DNA from: Pseudomonas bananamidigenes
GTDB taxonomy: Bacteria; Pseudomonadota; Gammaproteobacteria; Pseudomonadales; Pseudomonadaceae
Length of the DNA stretch: 64,000 bases
Assembly (NCBI RefSeq): GCF_001679645.1
Contig: NZ_LRUN01000060.1
Location: 29,843 to 93,842 of the forward strand
Direction: 5' to 3'
Shown: positions 1 to 8,780 of the stretch, one piece after another
Layout: the number at the start of each line of letters is the position of its first letter
Position numbering within the stretch: position 1 is the stretch's first letter
Position numbers and translations under genes: made by a program
The notes under the pieces: model-generated
Database searches by the model: none
What the model was told of the DNA's origin: nothing
The model's input: the letters and a program-made list of their open reading frames with translations, nothing else

Positions 1-1787
1 ATCTCGCCCGGATTCACCCGGTCGCCCTTGGCGACGTGGATGGCGGTGACCTTGCCGGCAACAGCGGCCTGGACTTCGGTTTCCATCTTCATCGCTTCGG
101 TGATCAGCACGGCCTGGCCCGCCTTGACGATATCGCCCTCCTTGACCAGCACATCAACGATGTTGCCCGGCATGGTGGTGCTGACATGGCCCGGTGCCGA
201 CGCCTGCTTGCGCTTGCTGCTGCCGCCGCTGACGAACTCGTTGAGCGGTTCGAACACCACTTCTTCCGGCATGCCGTCGATGGAAAGATAGAAGTGGCGC
301 TTGCCTTCGGCCTTGACACCGACACCGGTGATGTCCACGCGGTAGGTTTCGCCATGGACGTCGATGACGAACTCGGTCGGTACACCTTCGCCGCCGGCCG
401 AGGCCACCTTGCCCGCTTCCGGGATCGGCAGCAGCACTTCCGGCGTGAGGGTGCCGGCGGCACGCTCTTCGAGGAACTTGCGCCCGATGTCCGGGAACAT
501 GGCGAAGGTCAGCACGTCTTCTTCGGACTTGGCCAGTGCGCCGATGTCGGCACGCAGCTTGGTCATTTCCGGCTTGAGCAGATCGGCGGGACGCACGTCG
601 ATCACTTCTTCACTGCCGATGGCCTGACGGCGCAGCTTTTCGTTCACGATGCCCGGCGCCTTGCCGTATCCGCCTTGCAGGTAAAGCTTCACCTCGTTGG
701 TGATGGTCTTGTAGCGCTCGCCGGCCAGCACGTTGAAGAACGCCTGGGTACCGACGATCTGCGAGGTCGGTGTCACCAGCGGCGGGAAGCCGAGGTCTTC
801 ACGCACACGCGGGATTTCCGCCAGCACTTCGTTCATGCGGTTGAGAGCGCCCTGCTCTTTCAACTGGTTGGCCAGGTTGGAAATCATCCCGCCCGGTACC
901 TGGTTGACCTGAACACGGGTGTCGACGGCGGTGAACTCGCTTTCGAACTGGTGGTATTTCTTGCGCACGGCGTAGAAGTACAGGCCGATTTCCTGCAACA
1001 GTTCCAGGTCCAGACCGGTGTCGAACTCGCTGCCCTTGAGGGCCGCGACCATCGATTCCGTACCCGGATGGCTGGTGCCCGAAGCGAAGCTGGAGATCGC
1101 GGTGTCGATGTGGTCGGCACCGTTTTCAATTGCCTTGAGCTGGCACATGGCAGCCAGGCCGGCGGTGTCGTGGGAGTGAATGAACACCGGCAGCGACTGC
1201 TCGGCTTTCAATGCTTTGACCAGCTCGCCCGTCGCGTACGGGGTCAGCAGGCCGGCCATGTCCTTGATCGCCACCGAGTCGCAACCCATGGCTTCCATTT
1301 GTTTGGCCTGGGCGACGAAGGCATCGATGGTGTGCACCGGGCTGGTGGTGTAGGCGATAGTGCCCTGGGCGTGTTTGCCGGCAGCCTTCACCGCTTCGAT
1401 CGCCACGCGCAGGTTACGCACGTCGTTCATCGCGTCGAAGATGCGGAACACGTCGATACCGTTGACCGCTGCCTTGGCGACGAACGCCTTGACCACGTCA
1501 TCGCTGTAATGCCGGTAGCCCAGCAGGTTCTGGCCGCGCAGAAGCATTTGCAGGCGCGTGTTCGGCAACGCGGCACGCAGTTGGCGCAGGCGCTCCCACG
1601 GGTCTTCTTTCAGGAAGCGCACGCAGGCGTCGAAGGTCGCGCCACCCCAGACTTCCAGCGACCAGTAGCCGACCTTGTCGAGCTTGTCGCAGATCGGCAG
1701 CATGTCTTCGGTACGCATGCGGGTGGCGAGCAGCGATTGGTGGGCGTCGCGCAGGATGGTGTCGGTTACGAAAATCTTTTTAGTCAT
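1..1787 (-). CDS. oadA: Pyruvate carboxylase subunit B / oxaloacetate decarboxylase alpha-type protein (3' end cut by window)
   Basis: Carboxyltransferase plus biotin-carrier subunit of two-subunit pyruvate carboxylase, which makes oxaloacetate from pyruvate and feeds the TCA cycle. Reading from 1787 the protein begins MTKKIFVTDTILRDAHQSL, the HMGL-like carboxyltransferase fold (DTxLRDxxQS), with the metal-binding HSHDTAG further in. A PYC_OADA conserved domain follows. The biotinyl domain carries EAMKMET near position 120 of the window, where the Lys is biotinylated. The reading frame is open to base 1; against a usual length of about 602 residues only a few C-terminal codons seem to be missing. 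It lies 11 nt downstream of pycA on the same strand, so the two are surely cotranscribed. Oxaloacetate decarboxylase proper is less likely because no membrane beta/gamma subunits are visible and pycA is the partner. Confidence 0.93.
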   Translation of the reverse strand, partial: MTKKIFVTDTILRDAHQSLLATRMRTEDMLPICDKLDKVGYWSLEVWGGATFDACVRFLKEDPWERLRQLRAALPNTRLQMLLRGQNLLGYRHYSDDVVKAFVAKAAVNGIDVFRIFDAMNDVRNLRVAIEAVKAAGKHAQGTIAYTTSPVHTIDAFVAQAKQMEAMGCDSVAIKDMAGLLTPYATGELVKALKAEQSLPVFIHSHDTAGLAAMCQLKAIENGADHIDTAISSFASGTSHPGTESMVAALKGSEFDTGLDLELLQEIGLYFYAVRKKYHQFESEFTAVDTRVQVNQVPGGMISNLANQLKEQGALNRMNEVLAEIPRVREDLGFPPLVTPTSQIVGTQAFFNVLAGERYKTITNEVKLYLQGGYGKAPGIVNEKLRRQAIGSEEVIDVRPADLLKPEMTKLRADIGALAKSEEDVLTFAMFPDIGRKFLEERAAGTLTPEVLLPIPEAGKVASAGGEGVPTEFVIDVHGETYRVDITGVGVKAEGKRHFYLSIDGMPEEVVFEPLNEFVSGGSSKRKQASAPGHVSTTMPGNIVDVLVKEGDIVKAGQAVLITEAMKMETEVQAAVAGKVTAIHVAKGDRVNPGE

Positions 1788-1798
1788 TGTTCTAATCC

Positions 1799-3214
1799 TC
1801 ACAGGCCTGCGTGGGCGGCAATGGCGGCGGCGATGGCCAGGGCCAGCTCTTCGGGTTTGCGCTTGATCGAGTAGTTGGTCAGTTCAGGGTGGCTTTCCAC
1901 GAAGCTGGTATTGAACTGGCCGCTACGGAATTCCGGGTTGCGCAGGATTTCCTGGTAATACGCGGCGGTGGTCTTCACGCCTTGCAGACGCATGTCATCG
2001 AGGGCTCGCAGGCCACGATCCATCGCCTCTTCCCAGGTCAGTGCCCACACAACCAGTTTCAGACACATCGAGTCGTAGAACGGCGGAATGGTGTAGCCGG
2101 TATAGATCGCCGTATCGGTACGCACGCCCGGGCCGCCGGGAGCGTAGTAACGGGTGATCTTGCCGAAGCTCGGCAGGAAGTTGTTTTTCGGATCTTCAGC
2201 GTTGATCCGGAACTGCAGGGCAAAACCGCGATGCTGGATATCTTCCTGCTTCACCGACAGCGGCAGGCCGGAGGCGATGCGGATCTGTTCGCGGACGATG
2301 TCGATCCCGGTGATTTCTTCGGTGATGGTGTGTTCCACCTGCACCCGGGTGTTCATCTCCATGAAGTACACCTCGCCCTCGGCGAGCAGGAACTCCACGG
2401 TACCGGCGTTCTCGTAACCCACAGCCTTGGCTGCACGCACCGACAGATCGCCGATGTAGGCACGCTGCTCCGGGGTCAGTTGCGGGCTCGGGGCGATTTC
2501 GATCAGCTTCTGGTTGCGACGCTGGATCGAGCAGTCCCGTTCGAACAGGTGCACAACGTTGCCGAAGCTGTCGCCGAGTATCTGCGCTTCGATGTGTTTC
2601 GGATTGACGATGCATTTTTCCAGGAACACTTCCGCCGAACCGAAAGCCTTGGTGGCTTCGGAAATGACCCGAGGGAAATTCTGTTCGAGTTCTTCGCGGC
2701 TGTTGCAACGACGGATACCGCGACCGCCACCACCGGAGGTGGCCTTGAGCATCACCGGGTAACCGATACGGTCGCCCTCGCTCAAGGCTTCTTCCAGGCC
2801 CGAGACATTGCCTTCGGTACCCGGCGTGACCGGTACGCCGGCCTTGATCATGCTGCGGCGGGCTTCGGTCTTGTCACCCATGCGGCGAATGACTTCCGCC
2901 GACGGGCCAATGAATTTGATCCCGCGCTCGGCGCAAATCTCTGCAAGTTCGGCGTTTTCCGAAAGGAAACCGTAACCGGGATGCAGCGCATCGCAGCCGG
3001 TTTCCACGGCCAGATTCACCAGCTTGCGCGGGTTGAGGTAACCGGCCAGCGGCTCGGCACCAATGCTGTGGGCCTCATCGGCACGCTTCACATGCAAGGC
3101 ATGGCGGTCGGCGTCGGAAAAAATCGCAACCGAGCGAATGCCCATCTCGGCACAGGCACGCACGATTCGTACGGCGATCTCACCCCGGTTGGCGATCAGG
3201 ATCTTTGTTATCAC
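1799..3214 (-). CDS. pycA: Pyruvate carboxylase subunit A (biotin carboxylase)
   Basis: ATP-dependent biotin carboxylase (471 aa) that carboxylates the biotin on the downstream OadA/PycB subunit. The N-terminus reads ITKILIANRGEIAVRIVRA, followed by an ATP-grasp core with the glycine-rich GGGGRG loop and the EMNTRVQVEH catalytic segment, then the biotin-carboxylase C-terminal domain. I chose the GTG at 3214: it puts the conserved ANRGEIA at residue 6, gives the usual family length of about 471 aa, and has AAGGGA upstream. An ATG 24 codons earlier adds a non-conserved basic tail. It is the first gene of a pycA-oadA operon, divergent from the LysR gene pycR. It resembles AccC, but the linked oadA and pycR argue for pyruvate carboxylase. 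Confidence 0.93.
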   Translation of the reverse strand: MITKILIANRGEIAVRIVRACAEMGIRSVAIFSDADRHALHVKRADEAHSIGAEPLAGYLNPRKLVNLAVETGCDALHPGYGFLSENAELAEICAERGIKFIGPSAEVIRRMGDKTEARRSMIKAGVPVTPGTEGNVSGLEEALSEGDRIGYPVMLKATSGGGGRGIRRCNSREELEQNFPRVISEATKAFGSAEVFLEKCIVNPKHIEAQILGDSFGNVVHLFERDCSIQRRNQKLIEIAPSPQLTPEQRAYIGDLSVRAAKAVGYENAGTVEFLLAEGEVYFMEMNTRVQVEHTITEEITGIDIVREQIRIASGLPLSVKQEDIQHRGFALQFRINAEDPKNNFLPSFGKITRYYAPGGPGVRTDTAIYTGYTIPPFYDSMCLKLVVWALTWEEAMDRGLRALDDMRLQGVKTTAAYYQEILRNPEFRSGQFNTSFVESHPELTNYSIKRKPEELALAIAAAIAAHAGL

Positions 3215-3352
3215 TTGGAGGTTCCCTTGAGCCGGTGGTACCCACGACCTGCTAGACCCAGGTCGACGCGTGACCAAATGTTTCAATCTGGTCGCGGCTT
3301 CACACTAGCGCTCACAAGGAATTAACAAAAATGAATAAAAATTGGGTCATGC

Positions 3353-3368
3353 ATAAGTAAAGACTTAT
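3353..3368. promoter_or_regulatory. Candidate PycR operator (ATAAGT-N4-ACTTAT dyad)
   Basis: A perfect 6-bp inverted repeat, ATAAGT (3353-3358) and ACTTAT (3363-3368) with a 4-nt spacer, in the AT-rich pycA/pycR divergent promoter region. LysR regulators bind interrupted dyads with a T-N11-A core, and the T at 3354 and several partners satisfy this. It is 38 nt upstream of the pycR ATG, a normal place for autoregulation plus control of the divergent pyc operon. A second, weaker repeat (GACCA-N12-TGGTC, 3272-3293) lies nearer pycA. The assignment to PycR is inference. Confidence 0.5.
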
Positions 3369-3405
3369 AGTCACAGCATCAGCCAGCGGCCAGAGTCGGT
3401 TAAAA

Positions 3406-4368
3406 ATGCGTAAGTCCTTGATGCGTATGACATTGCGTCAATTGCAGATCTTCAACGAAGTGTGTGATTTGCGCTCTTACAGCCGCGCTGCCGAGGAAAT
3501 GTCTCTCACGCAACCGGCCGTCAGCCTACAGATTCGTCAGTTGGAAGAGCTGATCGGACAGCCGCTGTTCGACTATGTCGGCAAAAAACTCTACATGACC
3601 GAGGCCGCCGAAGCCCTTCAGCGCGCCAGCCGCGACATCTTCGGTCGCCTGGAAAACCTCGACATGCAGTTGTCGGACATGCAGGGCTCCTTGCAGGGTC
3701 AGTTGAAACTGGCGGTGGAATCCAGCGCCAAGTATTTCGTGCCGCACCTGTTCGCCGCTTTCCGGCGCCAGCACCCCGAAGTCAATCTGCAACTGACGGT
3801 GGTCAACCGCGGCCAGGTAATCCGCCGTCTTTCCGACAACCGCGACGACCTGGTGATCATGTCGATGGTGCCGCAGGACATGGGCCTGGAGTTTCTGCCG
3901 TTTCTCAACAATCCGATTGTCGCGGTCGCCCCGCCGGATCACCCGCTGTCGCACATGGGCCCGCTGCGCTTGCAGGACCTCGAACCCTACACATTGCTGA
4001 TTCGGGAGCCCGGTTCGGGAACGCGGCTGGCCTGCGAGGAGTACTTCAAGGAAAAACGCGTGCACTTCACGCAGACACAGGAAGTGGCGTCGGCCGAAGC
4101 TCAGCGTGAATGCGTTGTGGCAGGTCTGGGCGTGGCGCTGTTGACGCGTCACGCCCTGAACCTGGAGCTGGCGACCGGCGGCCTGGTGGAGCTTCCGGTC
4201 GAAGAGTTGCCGCTCTTTCGCAGCTGGTGCCTGGTACAGGCCAAGGCCAAGCGACTGTCACCGGTGGCCCATGCCTTCCTGGCATTCATCCGCAGCGAGC
4301 GGGCGCAGGTCAGCGCACTGGCTGAACGCTTCGACGGGAAGCGGCGGGAGATGCCTGCCAGTAATTGA
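3406..4368 (+). CDS. pycR: LysR-family transcriptional regulator PycR
   Basis: 320-aa LysR regulator. The N-terminal winged helix-turn-helix covers roughly residues 8-66 (LRQLQIFNEVCDLRSYSRAA, then the recognition helix LTQPAVSLQIRQLEE). A two-lobed periplasmic-binding-type effector domain occupies about 95-300. It is divergent from pycA-oadA with 191 nt between starts, the classical arrangement for a LysR gene that controls its neighbour. In P. aeruginosa the gene in this position (PA5437, from memory) is PycR, a pyruvate carboxylase regulator linked to chronic lung infection. The ATG at 3406 is used; an in-frame ATG at 3424 (MTLRQLQIF) is an alternative start. The 3' end overlaps the convergent small gene at 4310-4522 by 59 nt. 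Confidence 0.85.
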   Translation: MRKSLMRMTLRQLQIFNEVCDLRSYSRAAEEMSLTQPAVSLQIRQLEELIGQPLFDYVGKKLYMTEAAEALQRASRDIFGRLENLDMQLSDMQGSLQGQLKLAVESSAKYFVPHLFAAFRRQHPEVNLQLTVVNRGQVIRRLSDNRDDLVIMSMVPQDMGLEFLPFLNNPIVAVAPPDHPLSHMGPLRLQDLEPYTLLIREPGSGTRLACEEYFKEKRVHFTQTQEVASAEAQRECVVAGLGVALLTRHALNLELATGGLVELPVEELPLFRSWCLVQAKAKRLSPVAHAFLAFIRSERAQVSALAERFDGKRREMPASN

Positions 4369-4522
4369 GTTCGATATCCTCGGGAAAATCGCTGATTTCG
4401 CACTGAAGCTGACGAAGTTCGAAGCGATCTTCGATGGCGCGACGAAATTCCATGCGGCGCTGGTCTTCCTGCTGACGACGGGTTTTCGCGGCGCTGTTGC
4501 GTTCTTCGTAAGGCTGAGCCAT
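4310..4522 (-). CDS. Small Arg/Gln-rich hypothetical protein
   Basis: 70-aa protein beginning MAQPYEERNSAAKTRRQQED, strongly basic and helical in the middle (RRMEFRRAIEDRFELRQLQ). No signal peptide or membrane segment. A GGGAG Shine-Dalgarno lies 6-7 nt upstream of the ATG at 4522, which argues that it is translated. Its last 59 nt overlap the end of pycR in antisense, so the C-terminal SPAASRRSVQPVR is constrained by pycR coding sequence. It resembles short Arg-rich proteins (about 60-75 aa) that recur in Pseudomonas genomes, but I cannot name a function. It could act with nucleic acid given its charge; that is only inference. Confidence 0.6.
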   Translation of the reverse strand: MAQPYEERNSAAKTRRQQEDQRRMEFRRAIEDRFELRQLQCEISDFPEDIELNYWQASPAASRRSVQPVR

Positions 4523-4630
4523 TTCGAGTCTCCCAAGGCGAGTACGGGAGTTTCACGATAGGCGCGGGGGATGACGATTTGGCTTCGCCGGGGTTACAGA
4601 CAGATGAAGATTGACCTCATTCCATGACCT

Positions 4631-5497
4631 TCAGTCATCCAGCGCTTTGACCGCTTTTGGCGACAGTCGCAAGCTGCGCAGACTGCGCTTGACGCTCTTG
4701 AGGTGGTTGACCAGGCTCGGACCCCGCGCCATGGCCACGCCCATGGCCAGCACATCGATCACGACCAGGTGGGCGATGCGCGACGTCAGCGGCGTATAGA
4801 TTTCAGTGTCCTCGTGCACATCGATTGCCAGGTTGACCGTCGACAGCTCGGCCAACGGTGTCTGGCTCGGGCACAAGGTGATCAGCGATGCACCGCTTTC
4901 CCGGACGAGGTTGGCAGTGATCAGCAAATCCTTGGAACGACCGGACTGGGAAATGCAGATCGCCACGTCGGTGGGCTTCAGCGTCACCGCCGACATCGCC
5001 TGCATGTGCGGATCGGAATACGCCGCAGCGGTCAGCAACAGACGGAAGAACTTGTGCTGCGCATCCGCAGCCACTGCGCCCGATGCACCAAAACCATAGA
5101 ACTCGACGCGCTGGGCCTGAGACATCAGCGTCACCGCGCGCTGCAACTCCTGCGGATCGAGCTTCTCGCGAACTTCCATCAGCGTGTGCAGGGTGGTGTC
5201 GAAAATTTTCAGGCTGTAGTCGGCGACCGAGTCGTCTTCATGGATCGCGAACTGACCGAAACTTGCGCCCGCCGCGAGGCTTTGCGCAAGCTTGAGTTTC
5301 AGATCCTGAAAACCGGAACAACCGATGGCACGACAGAAGCGCACGATGGTCGGTTCACTGATGCCGACGCTGTGGGCCAGGTCGGCCATGGAACTGTGCA
5401 TCACCGCCGCGGGGTCAAGCAGCACGTGGTCGGCGACCTTGAGCTCCGACTTGCGTAACAGGTGACGTGACTGGGCGATGTGTTGCAGCAGATTCAA
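4631..5497 (-). CDS. RpiR/HexR-type transcriptional regulator
   Basis: 288-aa regulator of the RpiR (MurR) family: an N-terminal HTH_6 domain (residues 1-77, ISEPTIVRFCRAIGCSG recognition region) followed by a SIS sugar-phosphate-binding domain (about 125-265, FYGFGASGAVAADAQHKFFR and ISQSGRSKDL). These proteins sense phosphorylated sugars or acids of the Entner-Doudoroff pathway. HexR, the best-known Pseudomonas member, senses KDPG. This gene is a HexR paralogue rather than the zwf-linked HexR itself, which has a different N-terminus (my recollection). It sits beside pycR as PA5438 does in P. aeruginosa, suggesting control around the pyruvate/oxaloacetate node. A HexR-like palindrome 62 nt upstream suggests autoregulation. 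The ATG at 5497 begins the conserved MNLLQHIAQS. Confidence 0.85.
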   Translation of the reverse strand: MNLLQHIAQSRHLLRKSELKVADHVLLDPAAVMHSSMADLAHSVGISEPTIVRFCRAIGCSGFQDLKLKLAQSLAAGASFGQFAIHEDDSVADYSLKIFDTTLHTLMEVREKLDPQELQRAVTLMSQAQRVEFYGFGASGAVAADAQHKFFRLLLTAAAYSDPHMQAMSAVTLKPTDVAICISQSGRSKDLLITANLVRESGASLITLCPSQTPLAELSTVNLAIDVHEDTEIYTPLTSRIAHLVVIDVLAMGVAMARGPSLVNHLKSVKRSLRSLRLSPKAVKALDD

Positions 5498-5558
5498 GGG
5501 GCTGGACTCTTGTTATGGAAAGATGTGCGTTGGCCAGATGCCGGGGATGTAGCAAGCT

Positions 5559-5573
5559 TGTAGTTATACTACA
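5559..5573. promoter_or_regulatory. HexR/RpiR-type operator TGTAGT-TAT-ACTACA
   Basis: Perfect 6-bp arms TGTAGT and ACTACA with an AT-only 3-nt spacer, inside the promoter region of the RpiR-type gene (start 5497). It matches the described HexR box shape TGTARTWWWAYTACA. The position, 62 nt upstream of the start codon, suits promoter occlusion and negative autoregulation. It is also about 75 nt downstream of the GGDEF/EAL stop codon, so the regulator gene is the only plausible target nearby. Confidence 0.6.
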
Positions 5574-5647
5574 TGAATCGGCTTTTTGCCTGCTCAATGC
5601 GTAACCGGAACGCCCCATATCCGGAGACACGCATTGCATGTAGCCCT

Positions 5648-8521
5648 TTATCGGGGATTTTCCTGCTGGCGCAACAAGCCGGCGAGACCGACGGCCTCCA
5701 CCGGACGGCTGATCAGATACCCCTGCACCTCGTCACAGCCCTCGGCTTTCAGGAAATCAAGTTGCTCCTGCCGCTCGACGCCTTCGGCCACCACCTTCAG
5801 CGACAGTCCATGGGCCATGGCGATGATCGCGCGAGTGATGGCCGCATCTTCGCCCCCCTCCCCCAATCCACGGATGAATGCCTGGTCGATCTTCACGTAA
5901 TCCACCGGAATCCGCTTCAGATAACTCAATGACGAATAACCGGTACCGAAATCGTCAATCGCCAGCTTCACACCCAAATCACGCAGCTGCTGAAAGGTCG
6001 CGATGATGTGCTCGACACTGTCGAGCAATTGGCTTTCGGTCAGCTCAAGTTCAAGGTAGTGCGGCGCCAGCCCGGTTTCTTCCAGCACCTGGCGCACCAG
6101 GCTGGCCAGTTTTCCCTGGCGCAACTGATGCACTGAAAGATTCACCGAAACCCGGATCGGCTCCAGCCCCTGACGCTGCCACTCGCACGCCTGCCGGCAT
6201 GCCTGACGCAGCACGAACTCGCCGATCGGACCGATCAGCCCCGTCTCCTCCGCCAGCCCGATGAAATCCCCCGGCGGCACTCGGCCCATGGTCGGATGAT
6301 CCCAGCGCACCAGTGCTTCGGCGGCGTTGAGACGGCCCGTCGCCAGGCACAGTTTCGGTTGGTAGAACACGCTCAGCTGCCGCTCTTCGATGGCTTTGCG
6401 CAGCTGGTTTTCCAGCTGCAGACGCTCCAGCGTGCTGGCCTGCAGGCTGTCGGTGTAGAACTGGAAGTTGTTGCCGCCTAGATGCTTGGCATGTTGCATC
6501 GCCATGTTCGACTGACTGACCAGCGCGGCGATCTCCCGGGCGTTGTCCGGCAGCATGCTGATCCCCATCGAAGCGCTCACCACCAATTCGTGCCCTTCCA
6601 CCGTCAGCGGCAGACGCAGCTTGCACGACAACCGTGTCGCGACCCGCGCCAGACTCGACAGGTTGCTGTAAGCATCGAACAACACCGCAAACTCATCGCC
6701 GGATAACCGGGCGATCGTGTCCGCTTCCGGCAAGGCATTGACCAGACGCCGCGACATCCTTTGCAGCAACTGGTCGGCTATCTCATGACCCAGGCTGTCA
6801 TTGAGCAATTTGAAGCGATCCAGGTTGATGTGCAGCAGCGCCAGATTCCGTCGTACGCCCTGTCGCACCCGCTGATGCGCTTCGTGCAGCCTTTCGCGAA
6901 ACAGCGAGCGGTTGGCCAGGCCGGTGAGTTCGTCATAGTGGGTCAGGTAGCGCATCCGTTCCTCGGATTCGCGACGGGCGGAAAGATCGGCGAAGAAGCC
7001 CACGATATGGCTGACATTTCCCCGGTTATCGCGCACCGCATTCAATTGCAGCCACTGCGGATAAAGCTCGCCGTTCTTGCGGGTCTCCACCAGCTCGCCT
7101 TGCCAGCTGCCGTGCTGCTCCAGTGCCTGGCGGATGGTGATGTAGTGCCGCCGGGCGTCGCGGCTGCATGGCAGTTCCACGACATTGCGTCCGAGCATGT
7201 CATCGATGTCATAACCGGTGACCCGGCTGAAAGCCTGATTGACGGCGATCAGCGAATAATTCGGGTCGAGGATCACGATGCCTTCGCTGGCCGCCTCGAA
7301 CACCGTCGCGGCCAATTGCTGCTGGGCTTCCAGATTTTTGCTGGCACTGATGTCGCGTCGGGTGCCGACCATGCGAAGCACCCGCCCGCTGTCATCGCGC
7401 TCGACCGCCCGACCACGGTCTTCGATCCAGACCCAGTGCCCGTCGCCATGGCGCACCCGGTATTCGATCTGATAGTCCTCGCTGCGGCCTTTCAAATGCT
7501 CGATCAGCGCCCGTTTGAGTGGCGGCACATCTTCGGGATGCAAGCGTGGCCGTAAATGCCTGAGCAAGCCGGTGACGTATTCAGGGTCAATGCCGAACAA
7601 TTCCTGGATCTGCGTGTGGTGAACCTCGTCGGTCTGCAGGTTCCAGTCCCACAACCCCAGCTCACTGGCCTTCAACGCCAGGGCCAGGCGCGCTTCGCTC
7701 TTGCTCAGGGCCTGATTGGCGAGATCCAGTTCACGACTGCGCCGGGCCACCCGATCCTCCAGCTCGGCCTGTGCCTCACGCAACTTGCCTTCGGCCGAAC
7801 GACGCTGCTCGATTTCCTTCGCCAACGCCTGATTGAGCAGATCGCTGCGAGTTTGCGCCTGTTGCAGGTGTTCGATCAGGTGCTGATTCTGAAAGCGCCG
7901 CAGCAAGCCACGGTCGATCAAACGGTTGACCTGCCACGCCACCACGCTCAGTGAACCGAGCAGAATCAGACCGAGCCAGCCCCAGCCACGCGCCAGTTCG
8001 TCGCCTCCCCAGAACAGATAGCCGATGGCCGGGAGCAGGCACGGCAAGGTAAAGGATAGAAAGGCCGGAATGCTCACGGCGTAGGCCACACTGGCTGACA
8101 GCGTCGCGGCGCCGATCAGGCCGAAAACCCATGCCTGTTGCAGGAAGTTGTCGGCCGGCACAAGGGCGATGCCGGCTGCGGCCAGGGTCAGACCGGTCAT
8201 GGTCGACCCGAGCAGGAACATCCGGCCCCAGACCGGCCGTGCCTGGCGATCGGGTATCGCCGAATCGAATGCCGCGACCTGGATCACCCGCAACGCCACC
8301 AGCGACAACAGCCAGATCAGCCAGACGCTGACCACGAAGTAGCGCTGCGGACTCCAGAGCAGAACGGCGCAGACCAGACCATTGATCAACATGAACAGGG
8401 TGGGCAACAGCGAACCCTGATAGAGAAGACGCGTGCGCTCGACCGCCATCTGGGTGGCGTAATGCTTGCGGATCATCCGGGGTTCCACAGAGGGGCCCGA
8501 CAGGTCGAAGCTGAGGGTCAT
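5648..8521 (-). CDS. Membrane-bound PAS-PAS-GGDEF-EAL cyclic-di-GMP protein
   Basis: 957-aa inner-membrane signalling protein from the ATG at 8521 (MTLSFDLSGPSVEP). About six transmembrane helices occupy residues 36-200, then a coiled coil (210-285), PAS 1 with PAC (290-395), PAS 2 (405-515), diguanylate cyclase domain (525-690) and EAL phosphodiesterase domain (705-950). The cyclase signature is SGDEF (607-611) rather than GGDEF. The EAL domain looks competent: EALVRW at 735, NLS at 794, DDFGTG at 856-861, KID at 877 and EGVE at 913. The protein therefore probably degrades c-di-GMP, perhaps with GTP- or PAS-dependent control. A longer reading to 8725 adds a poorly conserved tail and was not used. 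No strong Shine-Dalgarno precedes the chosen start, so it is uncertain by a few codons. It is divergent from uvrD. Confidence 0.88.
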   Translation of the reverse strand: MTLSFDLSGPSVEPRMIRKHYATQMAVERTRLLYQGSLLPTLFMLINGLVCAVLLWSPQRYFVVSVWLIWLLSLVALRVIQVAAFDSAIPDRQARPVWGRMFLLGSTMTGLTLAAAGIALVPADNFLQQAWVFGLIGAATLSASVAYAVSIPAFLSFTLPCLLPAIGYLFWGGDELARGWGWLGLILLGSLSVVAWQVNRLIDRGLLRRFQNQHLIEHLQQAQTRSDLLNQALAKEIEQRRSAEGKLREAQAELEDRVARRSRELDLANQALSKSEARLALALKASELGLWDWNLQTDEVHHTQIQELFGIDPEYVTGLLRHLRPRLHPEDVPPLKRALIEHLKGRSEDYQIEYRVRHGDGHWVWIEDRGRAVERDDSGRVLRMVGTRRDISASKNLEAQQQLAATVFEAASEGIVILDPNYSLIAVNQAFSRVTGYDIDDMLGRNVVELPCSRDARRHYITIRQALEQHGSWQGELVETRKNGELYPQWLQLNAVRDNRGNVSHIVGFFADLSARRESEERMRYLTHYDELTGLANRSLFRERLHEAHQRVRQGVRRNLALLHINLDRFKLLNDSLGHEIADQLLQRMSRRLVNALPEADTIARLSGDEFAVLFDAYSNLSSLARVATRLSCKLRLPLTVEGHELVVSASMGISMLPDNAREIAALVSQSNMAMQHAKHLGGNNFQFYTDSLQASTLERLQLENQLRKAIEERQLSVFYQPKLCLATGRLNAAEALVRWDHPTMGRVPPGDFIGLAEETGLIGPIGEFVLRQACRQACEWQRQGLEPIRVSVNLSVHQLRQGKLASLVRQVLEETGLAPHYLELELTESQLLDSVEHIIATFQQLRDLGVKLAIDDFGTGYSSLSYLKRIPVDYVKIDQAFIRGLGEGGEDAAITRAIIAMAHGLSLKVVAEGVERQEQLDFLKAEGCDEVQGYLISRPVEAVGLAGLLRQQENPR

Positions 8522-8745
8522 AGGCAACGTTCTTGTTCTTATAAGTGTGAGCATGCGCCCGGAAACGTGGACGGAGCATACACAAGCCCAACCACTTGCC
8601 AAACTGCTCCAGATCATAATTTCGCCGAAACTTTTCGGTCTCCCGTCACCCGTCAAAGCCCCGAAGCGAGGCGGGCCAACGCCTGTGGCCGATGACCGAC
8701 CGGTCGTCATTGACCGCACTTTCATCGGCTAATGCAAAGCTCGGT

Positions 8746-8774
8746 TTGCCCGGGCCTGCGACGCACCCTAGAAT
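8746..8774 (+). promoter_or_regulatory. Sigma70-type promoter for uvrD
   Basis: TTGCCC (8746-8751) and TAGAAT (8769-8774) are separated by exactly 17 nt. Transcription from this -10 would begin about 6-8 nt downstream, at or just before the uvrD ATG at 8781. No Shine-Dalgarno is present between the -10 and the ATG, so a leaderless or near-leaderless mRNA is likely if this promoter is used. The inference rests on spacing and hexamer match only. Confidence 0.5.
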
Positions 8775-8780
8775 GCCCCG

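Noticed and set aside
36..3325. Long plus-strand frames (612 and 504 aa) opposite oadA and pycA
   Set aside because: Antisense shadows typical of high-GC coding DNA; composition is His/Arg/Gln-rich low-quality sequence, and the minus strand encodes clearly conserved enzymes.
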